The notes beneath the pieces are model-generated. The model did not search any database. It was not told the origin of the DNA and was given only the letters and a program-made list of their open reading frames with translations. A DNA stretch of 64,000 nt from Salicibibacter cibi (GTDB taxonomy: Bacteria > Bacillota > Bacilli > Bacillales > Marinococcaceae). Shown one piece after another: positions 1 through 6,628 of this stretch. Made by a program: the position numbers and the translations under genes. How positions within the stretch are numbered: position 1 is the first letter of the stretch; each line of letters opens with the position of its first letter. Location: the NCBI RefSeq assembly GCF_016495865.1, contig NZ_CP054706.1:1116001-1180000 (forward strand), given 5' to 3'.

Positions 1-2
1 TC

Positions 3-638
3 ATATTAGAAGGATTGTCCACGACCGTACAAGCATTTTTGTTCGGTGCTGCATTGGCTTATTCCATCGCGATTGTGGCCGGCCTTGCAAGGACGTCCAA
101 ACTTGCGATTGTACGAGTGGTCGCTACCATCTTTGTCGAGTTATTTCGCGGGACATCCTTGCTTGTGCAGATGTTTTTCTTTGCGTTCGTATTTCCGTCG
201 TTGGCCCCATTTACGATATCCACATTTTTGGCCGGCGGACTCGCGCTCGGATTTAACTACGGCGCATATGCGTCCGAAGTCGTTCGCGGTGCCGTTTTAT
301 CCGTTCCGAAAGGGCAAACAGAGGCTGCAATTTCCCTCAACATGTCAAAGTTTCAACGAATGCGTCTTGTTATTTTACCGCAGGCGTTTCGCATCATGTT
401 GCCGGGGATCGGGAATAATTCCATTGAATTATTAAAAGGGACCTCGCTCGTGTACTTTATTTCGCTTGCCGATATGACATATCGGGCGGACATTCTTCGA
501 GGAGCGAATACGGCGCTTAGCAGCCAAGTTGAGATTTATACGTATTTATTGTTGACTTATTTTGTAATCGCGCTTCCCCTTGTCTTATTGACGAGATGGT
601 TGGAAAAACAGGCGTCTAAAGGGGTGAGCACGGCATGA
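3..638 (+). CDS. ehuC: ABC importer permease, EhuC-like (5' end outside window)
   Basis: Inner-membrane permease of a polar-amino-acid-type ABC importer, most likely for ectoine/hydroxyectoine. The frame is open to the left edge; the residues ILEG before the first in-frame TTG (15) match the usual N-terminus of this family, so the real start lies upstream of the window. Several hydrophobic segments and an EAA-type loop (GQTEAAISLNMS, then ILPQA) that contacts the ATPase are visible. The stop overlaps the next start (ATGA at 635-638), so translation is coupled. The substrate is inferred mainly from the ATPase; another polar amino acid is possible. Confidence 0.75.
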   Translation: MLEGLSTTVQAFLFGAALAYSIAIVAGLARTSKLAIVRVVATIFVELFRGTSLLVQMFFFAFVFPSLAPFTISTFLAGGLALGFNYGAYASEVVRGAVLSVPKGQTEAAISLNMSKFQRMRLVILPQAFRIMLPGIGNNSIELLKGTSLVYFISLADMTYRADILRGANTALSSQVEIYTYLLLTYFVIALPLVLLTRWLEKQASKGVSTA

Positions 639-1303
639 CATGGGATTGGGAGTTTGCATTTGAAATATTCCCGGATATCTTGAGCGCCATTGGCGTTACG
701 ATCGGGGCTACTGTTGCCGCTTATTTTATTTCCCTGACACTTGGTCTTGTGCTCACGTTGCTTAGAAGATCAAGCTTCAAGCCGTTAGCTCTCTTTGTGG
801 CGGGTGTGATCGAATTTATCCGTATGACTCCGCCACTTGTACAGTTATTCTTCGTTTATTTTGCCTTTGATATGAGTCCGTTTTTGACAGGGGCAATTGT
901 GCTTGGCGTGCATTACGCTACGTATGTGTCGGAAGTGTATCGTTCCGGTATCGAGTCTGTTCCTGCCAGTCAATGGGAGGCCAGTAAGGCATTGAATTTT
1001 TCAACGGCGCATACGTGGCAAAAAGTCATCTTGCCGCAAGCGATACCGCCGGTCATTCCCATGTTGGGAAATTACTTGATTGTACTGTTTAAAGAAACGC
1101 CGTTGCTGTCCGGTATTTATGTATTGGAAATGTTGGCGGTGGCACAGATGATTGGCTCGGAAACGTACCGTTTTCTGGAACCGGTCACGATTGTCGGAGT
1201 CCTATTCCTTGTGCTTAGTTATCCATCCGCGTTATTCATTCGATATTTGGAAAAACGATCGGGTCAGCTGCCCGGAAGTTCTGAAAAGGGTGTGAAAACA
1301 TGA
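635..1303 (+). CDS. ehuD: ABC importer permease, EhuD-like
   Basis: Second permease subunit of the same importer, 222 aa. It shows the family pattern: an N-terminal membrane segment, an FIRMTPPLVQLFF segment, and the EAA loop QWEASKALNF followed by ILPQAIPP. It overlaps the permease before it and the ATPase after it (ATGA at 1300-1303), so the three form one tightly coupled operon. The pair should form a heterodimeric channel. The solute-binding lipoprotein (EhuB in known systems) would lie upstream and outside the window. Confidence 0.78.
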   Translation: MTWDWEFAFEIFPDILSAIGVTIGATVAAYFISLTLGLVLTLLRRSSFKPLALFVAGVIEFIRMTPPLVQLFFVYFAFDMSPFLTGAIVLGVHYATYVSEVYRSGIESVPASQWEASKALNFSTAHTWQKVILPQAIPPVIPMLGNYLIVLFKETPLLSGIYVLEMLAVAQMIGSETYRFLEPVTIVGVLFLVLSYPSALFIRYLEKRSGQLPGSSEKGVKT

Positions 1304-2124
1304 CAGAAAAAATGGCGGAAGAAACGAAACAGGCATCGGGAGAAGGGAATGACCAAACGATTGTCCGCTATAAAGATGTCAAAAAAGCGTTTGGAGATAC
1401 CGTCGTATTGAACGATTTGAATCTCGATGTCCAACAAGGGGAAAAAGTTGCTTTGATCGGTCCTTCCGGCTCGGGAAAAACAACGATTATTCGCATGTTG
1501 ATGACTTTGGAAGAGCCGACGGAGGGAACGATCGAAGTCGATGGGGAAATGCTTTGGCATAAAGAAGTAAACGGCGAACTTGTCCCCGCGGATGAAAAAC
1601 ATTTGCGGAAAGTCAGGGGAAAGATCGGGATGGTCTTTCAACAATATAATCTGTTTCCGCATATGTCAATTATGCGCAATTGTATGGAAGCGCCTGTCCA
1701 TGTGCTTGGAATCAGCAAAGACGAAGCGAAAAAAAGAGCCAAAGAAATGCTGGATAAAGTTGGGCTTGGCGATAAAGTTGATAATTACCCTTCGCAATTG
1801 TCGGGAGGTCAGCAACAACGTGTAGCGATCGCCCGTTCTCTCGTCATGCAACCAAAAGTGATGCTATTCGACGAAGTTACTGCCGCACTTGACCCCGAGC
1901 TTGTGGGAGAGGTCCTCGAGGTACTCAAAAACATTGCTGCCGAAGGGGATACAACGATGATGATCATTACACATGAAATGGAATTTGCCCGGGATGTGGC
2001 CGATCGCGTTCTCTTTCTGGATAATGGAAAAATAGCCGAAGCAGGTCCTCCCGGGGATGTCCTTGAAAATCCTCAGAGTGAACGCTTGCAATCATTTTTG
2101 GGAAGGTTTAATGAGGGCAGTTAA
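1300..2124 (+). CDS. ehuA: ABC importer ATPase, EhuA-like
   Basis: ATP-hydrolysing subunit, 274 aa. Walker A GPSGSGKTT, Q-loop MVFQQYNLFPH, signature LSGGQQQRVAIARSL, Walker B VMLFDEVTAALDP and the switch histidine in ITHEM are all present. An insertion between Walker A and the Q-loop (GELVPADEKHLRKVRGKIG) resembles EhuA of ectoine/hydroxyectoine uptake, which is why the operon is assigned to that substrate. A strong terminator follows directly. Together with ectABC at 32-34 kb the cell could both make and import ectoine. A generic polar amino-acid ATPase is the alternative. Confidence 0.8.
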   Translation: MTEKMAEETKQASGEGNDQTIVRYKDVKKAFGDTVVLNDLNLDVQQGEKVALIGPSGSGKTTIIRMLMTLEEPTEGTIEVDGEMLWHKEVNGELVPADEKHLRKVRGKIGMVFQQYNLFPHMSIMRNCMEAPVHVLGISKDEAKKRAKEMLDKVGLGDKVDNYPSQLSGGQQQRVAIARSLVMQPKVMLFDEVTAALDPELVGEVLEVLKNIAAEGDTTMMIITHEMEFARDVADRVLFLDNGKIAEAGPPGDVLENPQSERLQSFLGRFNEGS

Positions 2125-2129
2125 TCGGG

Positions 2130-2168
2130 AATCGATTCAGCACAGGGAGTGCTGAATCGATTTTTTTC
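2130..2168 (+). terminator. Intrinsic terminator of the ehu operon
   Basis: Perfect 14-bp stem (2130-2143 with 2149-2162), 5-nt loop, then a T run. It begins six bases after the ATPase stop codon. Confidence 0.93.
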
Positions 2169-2185
2169 GGTAGATAAGATCGGCG

Positions 2186-2223
2186 AAGGCTTTCGCCATA
2201 AAAACTTGGTGGAAAGCCGGCGC
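2186..2223. repeat. Dispersed GGCTTTTCGCC palindrome, copy 1
   Basis: Imperfect inverted repeat (GGCTTTCGCC, ATAAAAACTT, GGTGGAAAGCC) between the ehu terminator and thiM. Related copies lie near 5181, 11221 (reverse), 12461, 58791 and 59765. All are intergenic and share the AAGGCTTTT-GCC arm and its complement. Whether it acts as a leader hairpin for thiM or is a passive repeat cannot be told from sequence. Confidence 0.55.
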
Positions 2224-2242
2224 ATAGAAAGGGTGAAGACTT

Positions 2243-3031
2243 GTGATCGATCGTGTAAGAAGAAAAAATCCCCTTATTCATTGCATCACGAATGACGTCG
2301 TGACGAATTTCACGGCAAACGGCTTGTTGGCGGTTGGAGCTGCGCCTGTTATGACGGCAAACCATGAAGAAGTAGCGGAGATGGCGCAAACGGCTGATGG
2401 ACTATTGTTAAATACGGGAACATTGACCCCATATCAACATGAGGCCATGCGGATCGCCGGACGGGCCGCGAATGAGCATCAAACGCCGGTTGTTTTAGAT
2501 CCTGTGGCGGTCGGAGCAACATCTTACCGCACCCGCGTTGTCAGGGAAATTTTTGATGAAGTAAAGGTCGATGCCATTCGCGGAAACGGCGGGGAAATTG
2601 CTGCGCTCATTGGCATGCAGGCGGATATGCATGGCGTGGAAGGAAAAAGCGACATGCTCCCGGAAACCTTGGCAAAAGAGGCAGCTAACGTGTTGGAGAC
2701 AGTGGTTTGTGTTACCGGTGAAGTAGATGCTGTAAGTGACGGGGAACGTACCTTTCTCATAAAAAACGGACACGCTTGGCTTTCGCGTGTCGTTGGTACG
2801 GGATGTTTGCTGGGAGCTATTGTATCGGCCTATATCGTCTCAAAGGAAAACAACGAAGATACTGTACGAACTGCAACCGATGCGCTTGCCCAATATGGCC
2901 TCGCCGCTGAAGACGCATTCGCATGCTCGAAGACATACGGGATTGGCACCTTCCAACAACATTTTTTGGATGCTCTCGGATTGCTCAATGATGATCATAG
3001 CTATGGAAAAACCAACGTGCAAGAAGTGTAG
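2243..3031 (+). CDS. thiM: Hydroxyethylthiazole kinase ThiM
   Basis: Phosphorylates 4-methyl-5-(2-hydroxyethyl)thiazole in thiamine salvage; cytosolic, 262 aa. The N-terminus NPLIHCITNDVVTNF and the later VLDPVAVGAT and VVGTGCLLGAI motifs are typical; the last carries the catalytic Cys and anion-binding glycines. The start is GTG, with purine-rich GAAAGGGTGAAG upstream. It stands alone: the usual partners thiE or tenA are not next to it, and no TPP riboswitch was recognised upstream, so regulation is unclear. A GGCTTT-type palindrome lies just 5'. Confidence 0.92.
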   Translation: MIDRVRRKNPLIHCITNDVVTNFTANGLLAVGAAPVMTANHEEVAEMAQTADGLLLNTGTLTPYQHEAMRIAGRAANEHQTPVVLDPVAVGATSYRTRVVREIFDEVKVDAIRGNGGEIAALIGMQADMHGVEGKSDMLPETLAKEAANVLETVVCVTGEVDAVSDGERTFLIKNGHAWLSRVVGTGCLLGAIVSAYIVSKENNEDTVRTATDALAQYGLAAEDAFACSKTYGIGTFQQHFLDALGLLNDDHSYGKTNVQEV

Positions 3032-3076
3032 TGCAACATTTTAAACTTATACTCGAGGAGAAAATACACGCACAGG

Positions 3077-3105
3077 AAAGCCGTATCTTCAAATGATACG
3101 GCTTT
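3077..3105. terminator. Bidirectional hairpin between thiM and a small minus-strand gene
   Basis: Stem AAAGCCGTATC (3077-3087) with GATACGGCTTT (3095-3105). The T run is short on both strands. It lies between two converging genes and could serve both. Confidence 0.6.
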
Positions 3106-3114
3106 GCAGTGTGA

Positions 3115-3222
3115 TTAGGTGTCTTTGTTGGAAGAAAGGCGGTAGAAGACCACTGTCATGACAAAACTAGCGCCTACCATTATTGCAGCGGTTCCAATAA
3201 TTGCAATAAGATCAAGTGCCAT
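3115..3222 (-). CDS. 35-aa single-span membrane peptide
   Basis: Short reading frame that starts at ATG 3222 after a GAGGGAT ribosome site. The product has a hydrophobic stretch (LDLIAIIGTAAIMVGASF, continuing to TVVF) and a short basic C-terminus (YRLSSNKDT). This is the layout of a small membrane protein with one span of about 22 residues. It converges on thiM and shares its terminator. I do not recognise a family. The coding call rests on ribosome site, start, composition and the terminator placed after the stop. Confidence 0.55.
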   Translation of the reverse strand: MALDLIAIIGTAAIMVGASFVMTVVFYRLSSNKDT

Positions 3223-3497
3223 GAAATCCCTCTTTCTTTTACCGAATTTGGTTTTACTTTTGTATTCCACGTTTCGTTACCAACAAAACATGAAAATTCA
3301 ACATTTTTGAAATAATATGTGAGTAGAGGGATACTGATGCTCTTTGATAAAAATTGAGAAAAGGGGGCAGGATGAAAGATGAAGCAACTATTTTCGTTTT
3401 CAGTTCCTCATTAATGAAATTTTTAGTTATATCGTGTATATTTAGTATTAATGATCTGTTAGTAAACGAATGCCAATATATAGAGGTGTTAGCAATT

Positions 3498-3803
3498 ATG
3501 AATCGATCTTCATTTATGAAATGGATCACAGGAGGGCTTGAAGCATTTTGGGCGCTACCGGTCATAGGCGGTCCCCTCATCTTTTCCATGAATTGGTCTC
3601 CGCTAGTTGTAATGCTGATTTTGCACATCATTACATTAATCATCAGTATTAATGAAGGAAGAAACAAACATGGCAGCATTCTCGGGATTGTCACATCCGC
3701 AGTGGGGTTTATTCCGTTCTTGGGATGGATGATGCACACAATCACCGCGATTTTGCTTTTGATTGACGCCTATCGTTCCGAAAAAGCGATTGAAGTTTCA
3801 TAG
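3498..3803 (+). CDS. Small conserved-type membrane protein (101 aa)
   Basis: The open frame begins at 3354, but the best start is ATG 3498, preceded by TAGAGGTG; the N-terminal extension from 3354 looks non-coding. The product carries about three membrane segments: around GGLEAFWALPVIGGPLIF, then SPLVVMLILHIITLIISI, then a last one around LGWMMHTITAILLLID, which ends the protein with a short charged tail. It resembles small uncharacterised Bacillaceae membrane proteins, but I cannot name the family. It stands alone. Confidence 0.65.
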   Translation: MNRSSFMKWITGGLEAFWALPVIGGPLIFSMNWSPLVVMLILHIITLIISINEGRNKHGSILGIVTSAVGFIPFLGWMMHTITAILLLIDAYRSEKAIEVS

Positions 3804-3967
3804 GGGAAATTCGCATCAAACGGTGAAAAGCAAATATGCGGATCCCGTACCATGAACGGAAGTGGTGCGGGATTTTTAGATATGAAAAAACGCAGTACTT
3901 TGAACCTCTCAGGATTAAAATCAAGCGTTTCTCGGGTATTTAAAGGATAAGAGAAAAGGAGGAGACT

Positions 3968-4837
3968 ATGCAGTACGATACGATAGGTTTTAATGTTCGC
4001 TATTATCGGGAGATGAAGGGTTTAACGCAAAAGCAACTTGCGGAAGATATTTGTACACAAGCTCAAATCAGCAAAATCGAAAAAGGAGACATTATTCCGC
4101 TATCCTCTACTTTGTATGAAATTGCCAAAAAACTGGATATCGACGTCAATTATTTTTTTCAGATGGGAGAACACGAGCGTGTTGACTACATAGAAGAGCT
4201 TAAAAATGAGATTCGGCAGAAAATACGCGATCGTGAATACTCGGATGTATTGGAAACATTGCAAAGCCATGAGAATGAGATATTTTTTAAAGATGTCTAT
4301 TTGCAGCAGTTTCGATTATGGCATTTAGGCATTTGTGTTTATCATTTACATGGGAATTACGACAAAGCGCTCGAGTATATAAATGAAAGTTTAGCGCTCA
4401 CTTATCGCGGAAGTAAAATTTATACTGAACGAGAAATTGAAATAATGAATAGTTTAGCGATTATTCAGTATTCGGAAGGAGGGCGGAAAGAAGCACATGA
4501 GACCCTATTAAAAGCCTTGGATGCAAGTGTGTTTATTCCAAAGTTAAAGCCTTATATCAAAGTAAGAATGTTATTTAACCTTTCTAATATCCTTGCAAAA
4601 GAAGAACGATACAAAGAATCGATAAAGGCAAGTGATCGAGGGATACAAATCTGCGTGCGTGAAGAAATGATGTATTCTTTGGGAGAATTACTTTTCCAAA
4701 AAGGCTATTGCGAACGGAAATTAAATATTAAGGTCTGGAAACGTCATTTTGAACAAGCCATCAGTATATTTGAAGTGGCAAAAAAAGAACATCTTGCAGA
4801 AATAGCCGAAAAAGAGATTAGGCAAAGTAATCATTGA
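3968..4837 (+). CDS. RRNPP-type regulator: HTH_XRE plus TPR repeats (PlcR/NprR-like)
   Basis: 289 aa. An N-terminal helix-turn-helix (about residues 5-60: RYYREMKGLTQKQLAE, then QISKIEKGDIIPLSSTL) is followed by helical TPR-like repeats (LHGNYDKALEYINESLAL; LAKEERYKESIKASDRGI). This is the architecture of peptide-receptor regulators such as PlcR, NprR and Rgg. The start is ATG after AAAAGGAGGAG. The convergent gene just downstream encodes a 41-aa exported peptide, as expected of a cognate pheromone. The DNA target is unknown; a perfect palindrome at 5110-5126 in front of the peptide gene is a candidate operator. Confidence 0.82.
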   Translation: MQYDTIGFNVRYYREMKGLTQKQLAEDICTQAQISKIEKGDIIPLSSTLYEIAKKLDIDVNYFFQMGEHERVDYIEELKNEIRQKIRDREYSDVLETLQSHENEIFFKDVYLQQFRLWHLGICVYHLHGNYDKALEYINESLALTYRGSKIYTEREIEIMNSLAIIQYSEGGRKEAHETLLKALDASVFIPKLKPYIKVRMLFNLSNILAKEERYKESIKASDRGIQICVREEMMYSLGELLFQKGYCERKLNIKVWKRHFEQAISIFEVAKKEHLAEIAEKEIRQSNH

Positions 4838-4848
4838 AAAATTGAAAT

Positions 4849-4873
4849 GAGCAAAGGGTTCGCCCCTTTGCTC
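4849..4873. terminator. Shared hairpin between regulator and peptide gene
   Basis: Ten-bp stem GAGCAAAGGG (4849-4858) with CCCTTTGCTC (4864-4873) and loop TTCGC. It lies between the converging stops at 4837 and 4882. There is little T run on either side, so the efficiency is uncertain. Confidence 0.6.
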
Positions 4874-4881
4874 TAGCGTGT

Positions 4882-5007
4882 TTAATGCAAAAAAGGAAAA
4901 TGTAAGAAAGGCATGCCATAACTTTCAAACCCTGTCAAAGAGCCGAGACTCAAGCTCCCGATCACGACCATTCCGATTAGTGCCGATGCAAAGATTGTTT
5001 TTTTCAT
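4882..5007 (-). CDS. 41-aa exported peptide, candidate pheromone precursor
   Basis: Starts at ATG 5007 after a near-perfect AAGGAGGTG ribosome site seven bases upstream. The product begins MKK and a hydrophobic signal sequence (TIFASALIGMVVIGSLSLGS) and ends GMPFLHFPFLH, with PFLH occurring twice. Size, export signal and a short hydrophobic/aromatic C-terminus match PapR/NprX-type precursors of RRNPP receptors, and the receptor-like gene is the convergent neighbour. In the known pairs the peptide gene follows in the same direction, so the opposed layout is unusual. The mature peptide is a guess: the last 5-10 residues. Confidence 0.65.
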   Translation of the reverse strand: MKKTIFASALIGMVVIGSLSLGSLTGFESYGMPFLHFPFLH

Positions 5008-5088
5008 TGTTTGCACCTCCTTGGCAGTATCGTATAACAAAGGATACAAAGGAGGCAATTGGACAAGAGCAGCCATCAGATGACAAAA

Positions 5089-5115
5089 ATCTATGATAAT
5101 ATCACTATATCGACA
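5089..5115 (-). promoter_or_regulatory. Predicted promoter of the peptide gene
   Basis: On the minus strand a TCGACA -35 (5110-5115) is followed after 17-19 bases by GATATT/TATTAT as -10. About 80 bp separate it from the start codon. Confidence 0.45.
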
Positions 5116-5126
5116 TTATTTGTCGA
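5110..5126. promoter_or_regulatory. Perfect palindrome, candidate operator
   Basis: TCGACA-TTATT-TGTCGA, a perfect 6-bp inverted repeat with a 5-bp centre. It overlaps the predicted -35 of the peptide gene. No second copy was found in front of the regulator gene. Confidence 0.45.
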
Positions 5127-5180
5127 ATTAATAACTGTGAGCATAACAGGTGCGAAAATTGTCAGAAAATATTTGCGGGA

Positions 5181-5228
5181 AAGGCTTTTTGCCATAAAAG
5201 TTGGACGGAAAAGCCAAGCTTCCTGAAA
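5181..5228. repeat. Dispersed GGCTTTTCGCC palindrome, copy 2
   Basis: AAGGCTTTTTGCCATAAAAG followed by TTGGACGGAAAAGCC and AAGCTTCC, a close relative of the copy at 58791. It lies in the gene-free block after the peptide gene. Confidence 0.55.
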
Positions 5229-5283
5229 GGATCAACACTAAAATCTATGGTTGACAAGCCATGGTATGGATGACGCTTGATCA

Positions 5284-5411
5284 GCGCTACAGAAAAACAC
5301 GACGCTTTCCGTAGGCACCAAGTTCAGTCTCCTCGAAAAAAGAAAAATTGCTTTTTTCTGCGGGGTCTTCCCTCTGCGCTTTCCCACAGGAGTCTCCGTG
5401 TTTTTCCTCCG
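5284..5411. repeat. GC-rich palindromic repeat, copy A
   Basis: Matches 38427-38552 closely: the CGCTTTCCGT, CAGTCTCCTCG, TGCGGGGTCTTCC, CCCACAGGAGTCTCCGTG and TTTTTCCTCCG segments occur in the same order. Its ends are inverted (CAGAAAAAC against GTTTTTCCTCCG). The bases after it (5412-5475) instead resemble the interior of the 285-bp element that follows, so this copy looks like a hybrid. Confidence 0.6.
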
Positions 5412-5481
5412 TTTTTGATATCTTCGCCATTGCGGCGTCATCCCTCCGTACGTTGCCAGAAGTGCAAGTTTTTTTTATTTA

Positions 5482-5766
5482 GGGATTGCTGAACAACTTG
5501 CAGTTATCAGCTGAAGCCGGGATGCCGCTTCCATGGCTTCGCTTTCCGCGGACGAACGGTCAAGCCTCCTCGCGCAAAACCGGCGCTGCGGGGTCTTGAC
5601 GCGTCCGTTTTTCCGCTGGAGTCTCGCCATTGCAGCACCATCCCTTCGTACGTTGCCAGAAGTACAAGGGTTTTTTGCTTATAGGATGGATTTCCTTGCA
5701 TCCAGTTTTGCCAACACCAACGGAAAATACTTATGTGCCAGTCTTTTTCCGTTATTCAACAGTCCC
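5482..5766. mobile_element. Small non-autonomous element (MITE-like), family A, copy 1
   Basis: About 285 bp with inverted ends GGGATTGCTGAA and TTCAACAGTCCC, flanked by the direct repeat TATTTA (5476-5481 and 5767-5772). Copies in the other orientation occur at 41498-41797 and 53827-54109, each with its own flanking duplication. There is no transposase inside; the short open frames on both strands are by-products of GC-rich arms. The interior has the CTTTCCGCGGACGAACGG and GGAGTCTC pattern. A transposase acting in trans is expected elsewhere in the genome. Confidence 0.75.
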
Positions 5767-5795
5767 TATTTATAGGAGTTGATTTCCTTGATCTA

Positions 5796-6522
5796 GTGCA
5801 GAACGGCTGAACGAAGGAATCACCCTCGTCAAGGACGCTTTAGATGGACAAATAAAAGGAATATTTTTCCAATGAAAACAATAGAAGTGCTACCGCACCC
5901 TATTGGAATGATTCTCTAATAATGTGCGAAGGGAAGCCCATCGTCCTTGAAAAGAGAAAAATTCTCAATTTGGGGGACGCAGTGAAGGTCCATCGTCCTT
6001 GAAAAGAGAAAAATTCTCAATTTGGGGGACGCAGTGAAGGTCCATCGTCCTTGAAAAGAGAAAAATTCTCAATTTGGGGGACGCAGTGAAGGTCCATCGT
6101 CCTTGAAAAGAGAAAAATTCTCAATTTGGGGGACGCAGTGAAGGTCCATCGTCCCTGAAAAGAGAAAAATTCTCAATTTGGGGGACGCAGTGAAGGTCCA
6201 TCGTCCTTGAAAAGAGAAAAATTCTCAATTTGGGGGACGCAGTGAAGGTCCATCGTCCTTGAAAAGAGAAAAATTCTCAATTTGGGGGACGCAGTGAAGG
6301 TCCATCGTCCCTGAAAAGAGAAAAAACTTCAATTTGGGGGACGCAGTGAAGGTCCATCGTCCTTGAAAAGAGAAAAAACTTCAATTTGGGGGACGCAGGG
6401 ATGGGTCCATCTTTAAAAAGATGAATCAACGAAGGCGGGATTTCTGGAAAATAGTTAAACCGCGCTATGACGTGTTTAGAATGGCATAACTGGTGTGAGT
6501 GGTTAATTCAACCACTCTGCAC
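5796..6522. mobile_element. TA-flanked element with inverted ends, family B
   Basis: 727 bp bounded by GTGCAGA and TCTGCAC; the ends stay similar for about 16 bases (GTGCAGAACGGCTGAA against GTGCAGAGTGGTTGAA). A TA dinucleotide is duplicated on both sides (5794-5795, 6523-6524), as in the Tc1/mariner/IS630 group. No transposase gene is present; most of the inside is the 52-bp tandem array. It sits inside a family A half copy, so it arrived later. Confidence 0.55.
5938..6405. repeat. Nine tandem 52-bp repeats
   Basis: Units start every 52 bp from 5938 to 6354. Each begins CCATCGTCC and contains GAGAAAAATTCTC, a small hairpin, bounded by CGTCC and GGGGGACG, which can also pair. Units 5 and 8 carry CCCTGA instead of CCTTGA; units 8 and 9 have AAAAAACTTC in place of the inner hairpin arm. 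A length of 52 is not a multiple of three and no frame is open through the array, so it is not coding. Confidence 0.93.
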
Positions 6523-6628
6523 TAGCTTTGACAAAAACAATGGAAAATGCTTATGTGCAAGTCTTTTTCCATTATTCAGCAGTCCCTATATAGCACCCCC
6601 TGCTTATTTGTAGGGGGAATCAGCGTAT

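Larger units (their letters stand above)
5773..6586. mobile_element. Half copy of family A, interrupted by another element
   Basis: The left piece (ATAGGAGTTGATTTCCTTGAT) and the right piece (6525-6586, ending TTCAGCAGTCCC) together match the last ~85 bp of family A, also seen alone at 15170-15254. The two pieces are split by a 727-bp insertion at 5796-6522. Confidence 0.6.

Noticed and set aside
5507..5775. Open frames inside family A copies (also 41577-41846, 53824-54060, 53909-54121)
   Set aside because: Same frames appear in every copy because of the GC-rich arms; no starts with ribosome sites.
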